Positions 8,405-15,418 of a DNA stretch of 64,000 nt are shown piece by piece. Every line of letters starts with the position of its first letter. The first letter of the stretch is position 1. The stretch is from positions 1 through 64,000 of the forward strand of contig QWII01000005.1 of assembly GCA_021405325.1 (NCBI GenBank), written 5' to 3'. This stretch comes from Caldilinea sp. CFX5 (GTDB lineage Bacteria > Chloroflexota > Anaerolineae > Caldilineales > Caldilineaceae). The position numbers were made by a program, and so were the translations under genes. The notes below the pieces were generated by a model. It worked only from the letters and a program-made list of their open reading frames with translations. It was not told the origin of the DNA and made no database searches.

Positions 8405-8833
8405 ATGGTAAAGAAACGACGAACGCCTCAAGAGAAAAAGGTTTTGAGCTACCTCAAAGACCGCCGCAATATGTATGGTGAAAGCCGCTCAAGCTCAATT
8501 AAGAGTATTCGTAGGCGAAAAACCATCGTAAACCGGAACAATCGACGCACGGTGGCTCAACAATTCAAGGTTGTCGATGCGAGCATCCCCAGTGAGGAAA
8601 TTGAAGTTTCGCCACACATCGTCACCCGTAAAAAGTGGAGAAAATATGCTGATAAGCCTCTCGTGGACTATGTGGAAGATCGTTTACGCCGTCGCCAACG
8701 ATTAGGTATGAATCGGCAACAACAATCAAGCGCGCTGATGAAAGAAGCAAAGCGAAAATTGCGTAAGAAGCGTGGTCGACAATATTGGAAAGAACGGGTT
8801 GAATCGCAAGTAGAAAGAAGAACCAATGGATAA
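8405..8833 (+). CDS. Small highly basic protein of unknown function
   Basis: I do not recognise a characterised function. The 142-residue product is rich in lysine and arginine throughout (KKRRTPQEKKVLSYLKDRRN, RRRKTIVNRNNRR, RKLRKKRGRQYWKERV), without membrane segments or signal peptide. It looks nucleic-acid binding, and the N-terminal pattern of evenly spaced basic residues with a YGES turn resembles small conserved hypothetical proteins, but this is recall and not a domain assignment. No good Shine-Dalgarno site is seen. Its last eight bases overlap the start of the next gene, so the pair may be translationally coupled. Composition is AT-richer than the neighbours. Confidence 0.6.
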   Translation: MVKKRRTPQEKKVLSYLKDRRNMYGESRSSSIKSIRRRKTIVNRNNRRTVAQQFKVVDASIPSEEIEVSPHIVTRKKWRKYADKPLVDYVEDRLRRRQRLGMNRQQQSSALMKEAKRKLRKKRGRQYWKERVESQVERRTNG

Positions 8834-9905
8834 GCTTCGTGCAGTAATTATCGGAACTGGCGGCATTGCCCAATCCCATGTAGCGGCGTTGCGGGCAAAT
8901 GGTGGGCGCACCGATTTAGTGGCGGCGATGGACATTGACCAGGATCGGGTCTCCGCTTTTTGTGAAACGCATGAGATTCCCCGCCCCTATACCGATGTCG
9001 ATGAGATGTTACAGCGGGAACAGCCGCAACTGGTGCATATTGCCACCCCGCCCGGCACCCACTGTGATTTGAGTGTGGCGGCGCTGGAAGCGGGGGCATG
9101 GGTGTTGTGTGAAAAGCCGCTTTGCGCCTCGCTGGCCGAGATGGATCGGATTGAAGCGGCGGAAGCGCGCACGGGTAACTATTGTAGCAGCGTCTTTCAG
9201 TGGCGCTTTGGCTCCGGCGGGCAACATCTGAAAGGGTTGATTGACAGTGGCGCGCTGGGCAAACCGCTGGTCTGTGTCAATCTCACCACCTGGTATCGCA
9301 CCCATGCCTACTATGCCGTCCCCTGGCGCGGCAAGTGGGCGACCGAGTTGGGTGGCTGCACCATGGGCCACGGTATCCACGCGATGGACTTTATGCTCTA
9401 CCAACTGGGCGAGTGGGCCGAAGTGCGCGCCATGATGGGGACGCTCGACCGCAACATCGAAGTGGAAGATGTGTCGCTGGCCAATGTGCGCTTTGCCAAT
9501 GGCGCGCTGGCGAGTATCACCAACAGCGTCCTCTCGCCGCGCGAGGTCTCCTATCTGCGCTTTGACTTCCAAAAGGCGACGGTGGAGTTGACCCACCTCT
9601 ACAGCTACAAAAACGCCGACTGGCGCTACGCCATTCCCCCAGGCGCAACCCATACCGACGAGTTGGCCCAATGGCAACAACTGCCGCCCGATGTCCCCTC
9701 GTCCCATGCCGGCCAATTGGCGGCGCTGCTCGACAGCCGGGCGCGCAATGAACGACCGCTGGTCAGCGGGCCAGGGGTGCGTGGCACCATCGAATTTCTT
9801 GCCAGTCTCTACAAGTCGGCCATCACGGGGCAACCGGTGCTGCGTGGGTCGATCACACCGGACGATCCCTTCTATCATGCGATGAATGGCAAGCCAGGCG
9901 CATAA
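8826..9905 (+). CDS. Gfo/Idh/MocA family oxidoreductase
   Basis: NAD(P)-dependent dehydrogenase of sugars, inositols or related polyols, 359 residues. The Rossmann motif IIGTGGIAQSHVAAL is at residues 8-22 and the family catalytic E-K-P is at 96-98 (VLCEKPLCASL). The second half has the usual beta-sheet domain with GGCTMGHGIHAMDFMLYQLG. It overlaps the preceding small basic gene by eight bases. One of three such paralogues in the window (others at 16183 and 57412), in keeping with a carbohydrate-degrading life style. Substrate unknown. Confidence 0.92.
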   Translation: MDKLRAVIIGTGGIAQSHVAALRANGGRTDLVAAMDIDQDRVSAFCETHEIPRPYTDVDEMLQREQPQLVHIATPPGTHCDLSVAALEAGAWVLCEKPLCASLAEMDRIEAAEARTGNYCSSVFQWRFGSGGQHLKGLIDSGALGKPLVCVNLTTWYRTHAYYAVPWRGKWATELGGCTMGHGIHAMDFMLYQLGEWAEVRAMMGTLDRNIEVEDVSLANVRFANGALASITNSVLSPREVSYLRFDFQKATVELTHLYSYKNADWRYAIPPGATHTDELAQWQQLPPDVPSSHAGQLAALLDSRARNERPLVSGPGVRGTIEFLASLYKSAITGQPVLRGSITPDDPFYHAMNGKPGA

Positions 9906-9910
9906 AACCA

Positions 9911-9960
9911 AACGGGAAGCGTTAGCAACCCGCCTGGGCGGGTTGCTAACGCTTCCCGTT
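9911..9960. repeat. Perfect 24-base inverted repeat
   Basis: Arms at 9911-9934 and 9937-9960 pair perfectly around a two-base loop. The word GGGAAGCGTTAGCAACC is related to that of the 4255-4310 palindrome. It begins five bases after the dehydrogenase stop codon and is a candidate terminator. Confidence 0.95.
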
Positions 9961-9982
9961 CGGACCAGAAATGACAATCCGA

Positions 9983-10011
9983 TTGTCATCCGAGAAAAAA
10001 TCGAGTATACT
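9983..10011 (+). promoter_or_regulatory. Sigma-70-like promoter of the small cassette
   Basis: TTGTCA (9983-9988) and TATACT (10006-10011) are separated by 17 bases, close to consensus. It points at the two-gene cassette starting at 10080. Confidence 0.65.
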
Positions 10012-10039
10012 ATCCATACAGAAATTAGTAGTTGCAATT

Positions 10040-10055
10040 TGTACAACAATGTACA
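10040..10055. promoter_or_regulatory. Candidate operator TGTAC-N6-GTACA
   Basis: A 16-base palindrome with five-base arms lies about 30 bases downstream of the -10 box and 24 bases before the start codon. The same half-sites with a ten-base spacer occur at 11737-11756 before the toxin-antitoxin pair, hinting at a common type of regulator. Confidence 0.5.
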
Positions 10056-10079
10056 TCATTCCTCCCGTGGAGTCAGCAG

Positions 10080-10325
10080 TTGGCGCGCTATGATTTTGAG
10101 TTTTTGAGTGAATTGTATGCCATTGAAACCATCGCCAAAGGGAAGAGCGTCGAGCAACGTGCTTTCCTGAACCAGACCTTTGGACGAGGGCGGTGGCGGA
10201 AAATGAAAGGGCGAGCGATTATTAAGTACAGTGATGGTCGCGTGGTTGAGGCTGAAATTCACTATTTTGAAGCACATGGTATCGGTCGAGTTTTGGAGAA
10301 AGCCATTCGAGATTTAAACAAATGA
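10080..10325 (+). CDS. Small protein, first gene of a two-gene cassette
   Basis: 81 residues; function unknown. The TTG at 10080 is preferred because GTGGAG lies seven bases upstream and because an upstream start at 10032 would place the coding region over the operator-like palindrome. The C-terminal half contains GRGRWRKMKGRAIIKYSDG and AEIHYFEAHGIGR, a pattern I recall in small conserved hypothetical proteins of cyanobacteria and Chloroflexi, but not with a known activity. The stop overlaps the start of the next gene by four bases (ATGA). Own promoter, small size and coupling resemble toxin-antitoxin loci; this is inference only. Confidence 0.7.
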   Translation: MARYDFEFLSELYAIETIAKGKSVEQRAFLNQTFGRGRWRKMKGRAIIKYSDGRVVEAEIHYFEAHGIGRVLEKAIRDLNK

Positions 10326-10708
10326 TGCAATACGCAAAATGTGTCAATAATCAAACCTACTTTAAAGATGATTTGGCGCGTACCTTTGAGCCTGATCTCT
10401 TTATTGGCAAAATATATCGCGTTGCGCCGCCACTGCCGAATGACAATCCCATGATGATTCGTATCTTTGATGGTAGTTATGGTCAGGCTGGTAGTGAGAT
10501 TGGCTATCTCTATCCACGCGACTACTTTGAACCGGTTGATCTGACGCAGATCAATGGTCATGCCGATAAAGCCGTTACGACGCATTTGCCGGAAGCCTTA
10601 GCCGGCATATTGCACGCCGAAGCCATTATGGCCGAGAAGTCGGTTTCAGCCCTGCTACGCGAATGGGTTGAAGAACGGCTCGACCTCCCCGAAGCAGTCA
10701 AAGAGTAA
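10322..10708 (+). CDS. Second gene of the cassette, with helix-helix-like tail
   Basis: 128 residues; no characterised function. The N-terminal part (YAKCVNNQTY, IGKIYRVAPP, IGYLYPRDYFEPV) looks like a small beta-barrel fold found in conserved hypothetical proteins that accompany the preceding gene type. The C-terminal part (AEAIMAEKSVSALLREWVEERL, quoted in part: SVSALLREWVEERL) resembles the helical half of a ribbon-helix-helix antitoxin. The ATG overlaps the stop of the upstream gene. If the locus is a toxin-antitoxin pair, this protein would be the better antitoxin and autoregulator candidate. Confidence 0.7.
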   Translation: MMQYAKCVNNQTYFKDDLARTFEPDLFIGKIYRVAPPLPNDNPMMIRIFDGSYGQAGSEIGYLYPRDYFEPVDLTQINGHADKAVTTHLPEALAGILHAEAIMAEKSVSALLREWVEERLDLPEAVKE

Positions 10709-10711
10709 ACA

Positions 10712-10782
10712 AGTTGGTTGGCTCGTTCGGTGGTTTCGCGCCCCAGGGGCACCCGCTCAACCACCGAATGAGCCAACCAACT
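10712..10782. repeat. 24-base inverted repeat of the TTGGTTGG group
   Basis: Arms at 10712-10735 and 10759-10782 pair with one mismatch. The loop begins with TCG and ends with GCTC, a stretched form of the TCGACAnGCTC loop seen at 13752 and 56292. It begins three bases after the stop codon at 10708. Confidence 0.9.
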
Positions 10783-10804
10783 ACCAACTTCAGGCAAAAG
10801 CGCC

Positions 10805-11629
10805 ATGAAACCAATCACCGACGAACAAGGCCGCTATACAACAACCGCCCGCCGTGTCTTCCCGCTGGCCCGGCTCTTTCCGTCGCTTTTCTACTATACA
10901 GAGTTTTTGATCTATGTCTTCCGGTACAGCCCGCGCGCCAAACGGGGCCGCTATGGGGCGGAAGATTGGTGGTATAGCAGCCTGTTGGCCCTACAGGGTT
11001 TGGAGAAGGTAGGCGTCCAGATCGAGATCACCGGCGGCAAGTCCATGGAAAGCGTAGACGGCCCCTGCGTCTTCATTGCCAACCACATGAGTACGCTGGA
11101 GACCATCTGTCTGCCGGCGGTGATCCAGCCCTACAAGGATTGCACCTTTATCATCAAGCGCGGCATTGCTGAATATCCGGTCTTCAAACATATCATCATG
11201 TCCCGTGACCCCATTATTGTGGACCGCACCAACCCGCGCGAGGATCTCAAGGTGGTCTTGGAAGAGGGGAGCAAGGCCATTGAACGAGGCCGCTCGGTGG
11301 TGGTCTTCCCGCAGACGACGCGGACTGTTACCTTTGACCCTGAACAATTCAACACCATCGGCATCAAGCTGGCCAAACGGGCCAATGTGCCGGTCGTCCC
11401 GCTGGCGCTCAAGACCGACGCCTGGGGCATTGGCTCACTCGTCAAAGAATTTGGCCCCATCGACCCGACGAAAACAGTTCACATGGCCTTTGGCGCACCC
11501 CTCACCATCCAAAGCCGAGGCAATGAAGAACACAAACAGATCATCGACTTTATCCAACGCCAAGTTGCACAGTGGCAGCCCCAGTCCAGTGACCAGACAA
11601 ACCCGATGAATTTGGGACAACTAAGCTAA
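10805..11629 (+). CDS. Lysophospholipid acyltransferase family protein (PlsC-like)
   Basis: Membrane-associated acyltransferase of the 1-acyl-glycerol-3-phosphate acyltransferase superfamily, 274 residues. The catalytic block is IANHMSTLET with H94; the aspartate of the usual H-x4-D motif is replaced by glutamate E99. The second block, normally E-G-T-R-S, reads FPQTTRT (168-174). These two changes occur together and suggest a divergent subgroup. A hydrophobic segment lies near residues 20-40. Likely role is transfer of a fatty acyl group in phospholipid or other lipid synthesis; acyl acceptor unknown. No operon partner is evident. Confidence 0.82.
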   Translation: MKPITDEQGRYTTTARRVFPLARLFPSLFYYTEFLIYVFRYSPRAKRGRYGAEDWWYSSLLALQGLEKVGVQIEITGGKSMESVDGPCVFIANHMSTLETICLPAVIQPYKDCTFIIKRGIAEYPVFKHIIMSRDPIIVDRTNPREDLKVVLEEGSKAIERGRSVVVFPQTTRTVTFDPEQFNTIGIKLAKRANVPVVPLALKTDAWGIGSLVKEFGPIDPTKTVHMAFGAPLTIQSRGNEEHKQIIDFIQRQVAQWQPQSSDQTNPMNLGQLS

Positions 11630-11703
11630 CCCTTCAACCAAACCATTTTGCTATCTTTACGCCGGCAAAGGCAACCTTGTCCAGCAAGTATATTTGCGCG
11701 CCA

Positions 11704-11731
11704 TTGACAAAATGAAATTTAGTGATACAAT
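11704..11731 (+). promoter_or_regulatory. Promoter of the toxin-antitoxin pair
   Basis: TTGACA (11704-11709) and TACAAT (11726-11731) are 16 bases apart. The next start codon is at 11777. Confidence 0.65.
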
Positions 11732-11736
11732 CACCT

Positions 11737-11756
11737 TGTACTCTACAAACTGTACA
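11737..11756. promoter_or_regulatory. Candidate operator TGTAC-N10-GTACA
   Basis: An interrupted palindrome directly downstream of the -10 box. Phd/YefM proteins commonly bind such sites and repress their own operon. Confidence 0.55.
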
Positions 11757-11776
11757 GTCTATAAGGAGTATGCAAA

Positions 11777-12049
11777 ATGACCGTCAAAACTTACGGTGCT
11801 GAAGAGGTACGGGCCAAAATGCGCGATGTATTGGATGATATTCTAACTGGTGAAGCTGAGGCTATCATTGAACGCAATGGCAAACCAACGGCTGTGGTGA
11901 TCAGTTATAAACGTTGGCAGCAACTTGAGCAGGAAAAAACACAGAAGCTAACCCGCTTTACCGAGGCGCGCGCACGCATGGACGCTGGTGATTATCTCAC
12001 GCTGGATCAGGCGGAAGCGCAACTCAAACGTGATGGATTGCTACCATGA
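11777..12049 (+). CDS. Antitoxin, Phd/YefM family
   Basis: 90-residue DNA-binding antitoxin. The N-terminal pattern VKTYGAEEVRAKMRDVLDDI followed by GKPTAVVISYKRWQQLE is the Phd/YefM fold, which dimerises to bind DNA; the C-terminal tail (residues 55-90) would wrap the toxin. AAGGAG lies eight bases before the ATG. The promoter and palindrome upstream fit autoregulation. The gene overlaps the toxin gene by four bases (ATGA). Confidence 0.88.
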   Translation: MTVKTYGAEEVRAKMRDVLDDILTGEAEAIIERNGKPTAVVISYKRWQQLEQEKTQKLTRFTEARARMDAGDYLTLDQAEAQLKRDGLLP

Positions 12050-12285
12050 GATGGGGGCTGCGGCTTGATCGCGCCGCGGTACAAGATTTGTATAAAGTTG
12101 ACCGGCGTTTTGTGCCACTGATTTGGGCAGCGCTACATACACTGGCGGAAGCGCCAGACAGCACTACGATGCAGGCTGACGAAGATGATCCATCGGTCTA
12201 CTGGATCGCTGTCGAAGGGGACAGCGTGATTCACTTTGAGCTTCTTGATTCTGATCATGTCATTCGTGTACTTAGAATCAAGTAG
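12046..12285 (+). CDS. Toxin, RelE/ParE-like
   Basis: 79-residue partner of the Phd/YefM antitoxin. The order of elements (RLDRAAVQDLYKVDRRFVPLIW, then a short helix, then YWIAVEGDSVIHFELLDSDHVIRVLRIK, quoted here only as the ends RLDRAAVQDLY and IRVLRIK) fits the compact RelE/ParE fold. Typical catalytic basic residues of RelE are not obvious, so the target could be ribosome-bound mRNA or DNA gyrase. The four-base overlap with the antitoxin supports the pairing. Confidence 0.75.
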   Translation: MRWGLRLDRAAVQDLYKVDRRFVPLIWAALHTLAEAPDSTTMQADEDDPSVYWIAVEGDSVIHFELLDSDHVIRVLRIK

Positions 12286-12326
12286 ACCTTCCGGTTAACC
12301 CAGAGCAGAAGCTACATTGTCACTAG

Positions 12327-12389
12327 CCGCGCAGATGCGCAGGTAATGAAGCAATAGGTGATTGCTTCATTACCTGTGCGTCTGCGCGG
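12327..12389. repeat. 29-base inverted repeat
   Basis: Arms at 12327-12355 and 12361-12389 pair with two mismatches and a five-base loop. It is followed by AATTTTT at 12390-12396, so this copy also looks like an intrinsic terminator for the toxin gene. Confidence 0.9.
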
Positions 12390-12490
12390 TAATTTTTGAT
12401 GGTTTTCCGAATGGCGGTGCGTAATGGTAAGATACCACCCAGTCTTACATCCGATTGCTCGCTGATTCACCAAACGAAGGAAAGATTCTC

Positions 12491-13699
12491 ATGTCCGCAT
12501 CGACACCCTTTAGCTACAATACACTCCTCTCCAAACAGGCCGCTGACCCGGTCAAAGCCGGTCCTCGTCCGCGTCGCGGCAAGTATGATTTCGCCGTCGC
12601 CTATCCCGACCCGGCCTCGCTGCCGCTGGAAGAGTTAACCGATGGGCTGGCTCAAGCACTGGCCGAAGAAGGCCGTGAACTAGCGATCTATAGCCACCCG
12701 CAAGGCTACCCGCCGCTGCGTGAGTGGATTGCCGAAAAGCTGGGGCGTGAACGAGGCATTCACATCACCGCTGATGACCTGATCCTGGCCGACGGCTCTG
12801 GTCAACCAATCCACATGTTGATCGAGACGCTGGTCGATCCGGGTGATGTCGTGATCGCCGAGGACTTTGTCTACTCCGGCACGCTCAACCAATTGCGCCG
12901 CTTCCGCGCCGACATGCGCGGGGTGACGACCGACGAGGAAGGCATGTTGCCCGATGTCTTAGAAAACGTCATCCAGACCGCACTGCGCGAAGGCAAGCAC
13001 CCCAAGTTTATCTACACTGTCCCTTCTCACCAGAACCCGCAAGGCTGGACGATGTCACTGGAACGGCGCAAGGCATTAGTGGCGCTCTCGCAGCAGTACG
13101 ATGTGCCGGTGATGGAAGATGATTGTTATGTCGATGTGCGCTTTGAAGGCGAACCGGTGCCATCCATTCATGCACTGGACGGCACGGGGCGGGTCATGTA
13201 TGTCTCCTCCTTCTCCAAGATTATCGCCCCTGGGATGCGTCTGGGCTATATGACGGCGCAGCGCGATCTGCTGGAACGCGCGTTAGGGGCAAAGAGCGGC
13301 GGCTCCGTCAACACCTTTGCCGCCTTTGCCGTCCACCGCTACGCCACCGGTCAACTCGACGCCCACATTGAAGAGATCAATGACATCCAGCGGGTCAAGC
13401 GCGATGCCATGTTGGCTGCCCTGGAAAGCCACTTTGGCGGCACCGGTTCCACCTGGAGCCGGCCCAAGGGCGGTCTCTTTATCTGGCTCAAGTTGCCGGC
13501 AGGGGCCGACGCCGTGGCCATGCAACCCAAAGTGCTGGCCACCGCCGATGTCGGCTACCTGCCCGGTCCCGGCTTCGCCCCCGACGGCGTTTCCGGGCGC
13601 AACTGCTTGCGGCTCTGCTTCGGCTATAATCCCGCTACCGAGATGGACGAAGGCATCAAACGACTGGCCCAAGCGTTTCGGGCGGAAGGGATGATCTAA
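12491..13699 (+). CDS. PLP-dependent aminotransferase, class I/II
   Basis: Cytoplasmic pyridoxal-phosphate enzyme of the 2-aminoadipate/MocR-like aminotransferase subgroup, about 402 residues. The start at 12491 follows AAGGAA; a longer frame to 12455 begins with TTG and lacks support. The lysine that binds PLP is in SSFSKIIAPGMRLGYM. Other family blocks are IYSHPQGYPPLREWIAEKLG, GSGQPIHMLIETL, and the C-terminal PGFAPDGVSGRNCLRLCFGY with the carboxylate-binding arginine. No helix-turn-helix domain is attached, so it is an enzyme and not a MocR regulator. Substrate unknown. Confidence 0.9.
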   Translation: MSASTPFSYNTLLSKQAADPVKAGPRPRRGKYDFAVAYPDPASLPLEELTDGLAQALAEEGRELAIYSHPQGYPPLREWIAEKLGRERGIHITADDLILADGSGQPIHMLIETLVDPGDVVIAEDFVYSGTLNQLRRFRADMRGVTTDEEGMLPDVLENVIQTALREGKHPKFIYTVPSHQNPQGWTMSLERRKALVALSQQYDVPVMEDDCYVDVRFEGEPVPSIHALDGTGRVMYVSSFSKIIAPGMRLGYMTAQRDLLERALGAKSGGSVNTFAAFAVHRYATGQLDAHIEEINDIQRVKRDAMLAALESHFGGTGSTWSRPKGGLFIWLKLPAGADAVAMQPKVLATADVGYLPGPGFAPDGVSGRNCLRLCFGYNPATEMDEGIKRLAQAFRAEGMI

Positions 13700-13724
13700 G
13701 CGTCTGTCCAACCTTGAGAAATTG

Positions 13725-13789
13725 GGTAGTTGGTTGGTTCGTTCGTTGGTTTCGACAGGCTCAACCAACGAACGAACCAACCAACTACC
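13725..13789. repeat. Perfect 27-base inverted repeat, loop TCGACAGGCTC
   Basis: Arms at 13725-13751 and 13763-13789 of the GTTGGTTGGTTCG type, loop 13752-13762. Loop and arm style are shared with 56269-56325. It lies between the convergent aminotransferase and mannonate dehydratase-like genes. Confidence 0.95.
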
Positions 13790-13801
13790 TATCCAATGTT
13801 G

Positions 13802-13890
13802 GCTCATCTACGGAAAGTGTGAACACTTGTCAGGTTTTGGAAACCTGACAGGTGTGGCGGGTCGAAACCTCACACTTTCTGTAGATGAGC
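13802..13890. repeat. Nested inverted repeat whose right arm is the end of a gene
   Basis: Outer arms GCTCATCTACGGAAAGTGTGA (13802-13822) and its complement at 13870-13890 differ at one base. The right arm encodes the last residues and stop of the minus-strand gene ending at 13870. An inner hairpin TTGTCAGG...CCTGACAG lies at about 13827-13853 and resembles the elements at 62218 and 62617. Confidence 0.9.
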
Positions 13891-14865
13891 GTCCAATGTT
13901 TGTAACAACGCCCGGATATAGCCAAAACAGAAGGCGAAACCGACGGCAGTGGGGGCGGGGCCGTCCAACTGCGGCACATGATCGGGCATAATCATGTAAG
14001 GATAGCCGACTTCCTGATAGGTGCGCAGCGCTTTGCGCATGTCCACATCGCCTTCGTCGGGGAAGACTTCGACAAAGTTGAGGTAGCCGCCACGAAGGTT
14101 GCGGAAGTGGACATTGAAGATTTTGCGTCGCTCGCCAAAGTAGCGGATCACCGCATAGATCTGTTCAGCGGGCCGTTCCAACATTTCACAGATCGTCCCC
14201 TGGCAGAAGTTGAGACCGTGGTAGGGACTTTCATGCAGCGCCACAAAACGTTTTAGGCCGTCCACGTTGTCCAACACACTGGCGATCCCACGGTAGGTGC
14301 GTCCGCCCAGACCGGGATCATTGGGATGACAGGCCAGCCGCACCTGTGCCGCTGCCGCCACCGGCACCACACGAGCCAGAAATTGATCAATACGTTCCCA
14401 CATTTCATCGGCGTCAATCGGTCCATCGGGATGGGGGCCAAGGGTTTGATCCAACTGGGCATAGTCAAAAGAGGAGAGCCATGCGCCACCCCGTCCCCGC
14501 CGCTCGGCGGTGCGCAGATGGCCCAGCACTGTGATGTTGTAGCGCGCGGCCGGAATGCCGACCACACCTAAGTTTTCGATCAGCGTGCAGAGCGCGTCCA
14601 GTTCCCGCTCCCGTTCGGGGCTGGGGCCAAGAAAGAGATGGGGCAGGTCATTTTCACGGGCCGACCGGGAACCAAGGGGCAGCATGATCATGTCTAGGGT
14701 CAAGCCAAGTGCAGCCAGCCGTTCTTGAAAGTCGCGCAGCACGGGAACGGTCCAGCTTTGCCAGGGGCCAGGGGGATTGGCCGAAACGTGGGTGACGCCC
14801 AGTTGGGCCAGTTGTTGATAGCCCGGCCAGTCGTCACCAGTGATGTGTTGGGTGCCAAGGTACAT
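13870..14865 (-). CDS. Mannonate dehydratase family protein (UxuA-like)
   Basis: TIM-barrel metal enzyme, about 331 residues from the ATG at 14865, which has AGGAGG upstream; a frame to 14952 runs into an inverted repeat and is rejected. UxuA dehydrates D-mannonate to 2-keto-3-deoxy-D-gluconate in hexuronate breakdown. Conserved blocks visible here are LACHPNDPGLG, FCQGTICEM, IFNVHFRN and MIMPDHVPQLDGP, carrying the metal-binding His, Cys and Asp/His residues. The protein is shorter than enterobacterial UxuA (about 390). The neighbouring dehydrogenases and SGNH hydrolase fit sugar-acid or pectin-derived carbohydrate use. Confidence 0.82.
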   Translation of the reverse strand: MYLGTQHITGDDWPGYQQLAQLGVTHVSANPPGPWQSWTVPVLRDFQERLAALGLTLDMIMLPLGSRSARENDLPHLFLGPSPERERELDALCTLIENLGVVGIPAARYNITVLGHLRTAERRGRGGAWLSSFDYAQLDQTLGPHPDGPIDADEMWERIDQFLARVVPVAAAAQVRLACHPNDPGLGGRTYRGIASVLDNVDGLKRFVALHESPYHGLNFCQGTICEMLERPAEQIYAVIRYFGERRKIFNVHFRNLRGGYLNFVEVFPDEGDVDMRKALRTYQEVGYPYMIMPDHVPQLDGPAPTAVGFAFCFGYIRALLQTLDAHLQKV

Positions 14866-14906
14866 GGCGTGATTCCTCCTTCCGGTCAATTTGCTTCTAT
14901 AATCGT

Positions 14907-14976
14907 AACTACTAAGCCCGCTCCTAGCCGGTCCGTGACCGGCGCCGGTCACGGACCGGCTAGGAGCTTAGTAGTT
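14907..14976. repeat. Long palindrome of the CCGGTCCGTGACCGG group
   Basis: AACTACTAAGC...TAGCCGGTCCGTGACCGGCG on the left is answered on the right up to 14976, with a four-base insertion in the left arm. It lies between divergently transcribed genes, within the likely promoter region of the UxuA-like gene. Confidence 0.92.
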
Positions 14977-15027
14977 ACCTATAATCAACCACACAACTAA
15001 TCATTTTACATTGAAAAGAGCATTCAC

Positions 15028-15381
15028 TTGAATTTACAGAAGGTCTTACCGATCATTACTTCGATTGTCATTATCTTGATTGTCGCCGTTTTACGCGAAC
15101 GGTCACGCACGTTGGCCGCCATCCTCGGCACGATGCCGATCAACATGCCGCTGGTCATGTGGATCATCTGGAGTACGCCCGACACGACCCAGCCGATCAT
15201 GCTCGGCTTTGTTCGCTCCTTGATTATCGGCATGGTGCCGACCATGCTCTGGTTGGCGATTGTCTTTCTGGCGTTGCGGGGCGGCTGGAATTTGTGGCTG
15301 GCAATCGGCTCCGGCTATGTGGCCTGGGGCGTGCTACTGGCGGCGGCGATCCAGGCTGGGCTGTTGCGCATCAATCAATAA
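15028..15381 (+). CDS. Small integral membrane protein (DUF3147-like)
   Basis: 117 residues with a basic loop RERSR after the first helix and about four hydrophobic segments (residues 7-22, 30-50, 58-84 and 90-112). The segment LAAILGTMPINMPLVMWIIW resembles the DUF3147/GlpM-type membrane proteins, whose function is unknown. The proposed start is TTG at 15028; no ATG in frame would leave the first helix intact. It ends 37 bases before the SGNH hydrolase gene and probably forms a unit with it. Confidence 0.65.
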   Translation: MNLQKVLPIITSIVIILIVAVLRERSRTLAAILGTMPINMPLVMWIIWSTPDTTQPIMLGFVRSLIIGMVPTMLWLAIVFLALRGGWNLWLAIGSGYVAWGVLLAAAIQAGLLRINQ

Positions 15382-15418
15382 TCAGCAAACGGAAATAAGC
15401 AAACGGAGGAGAACACCC

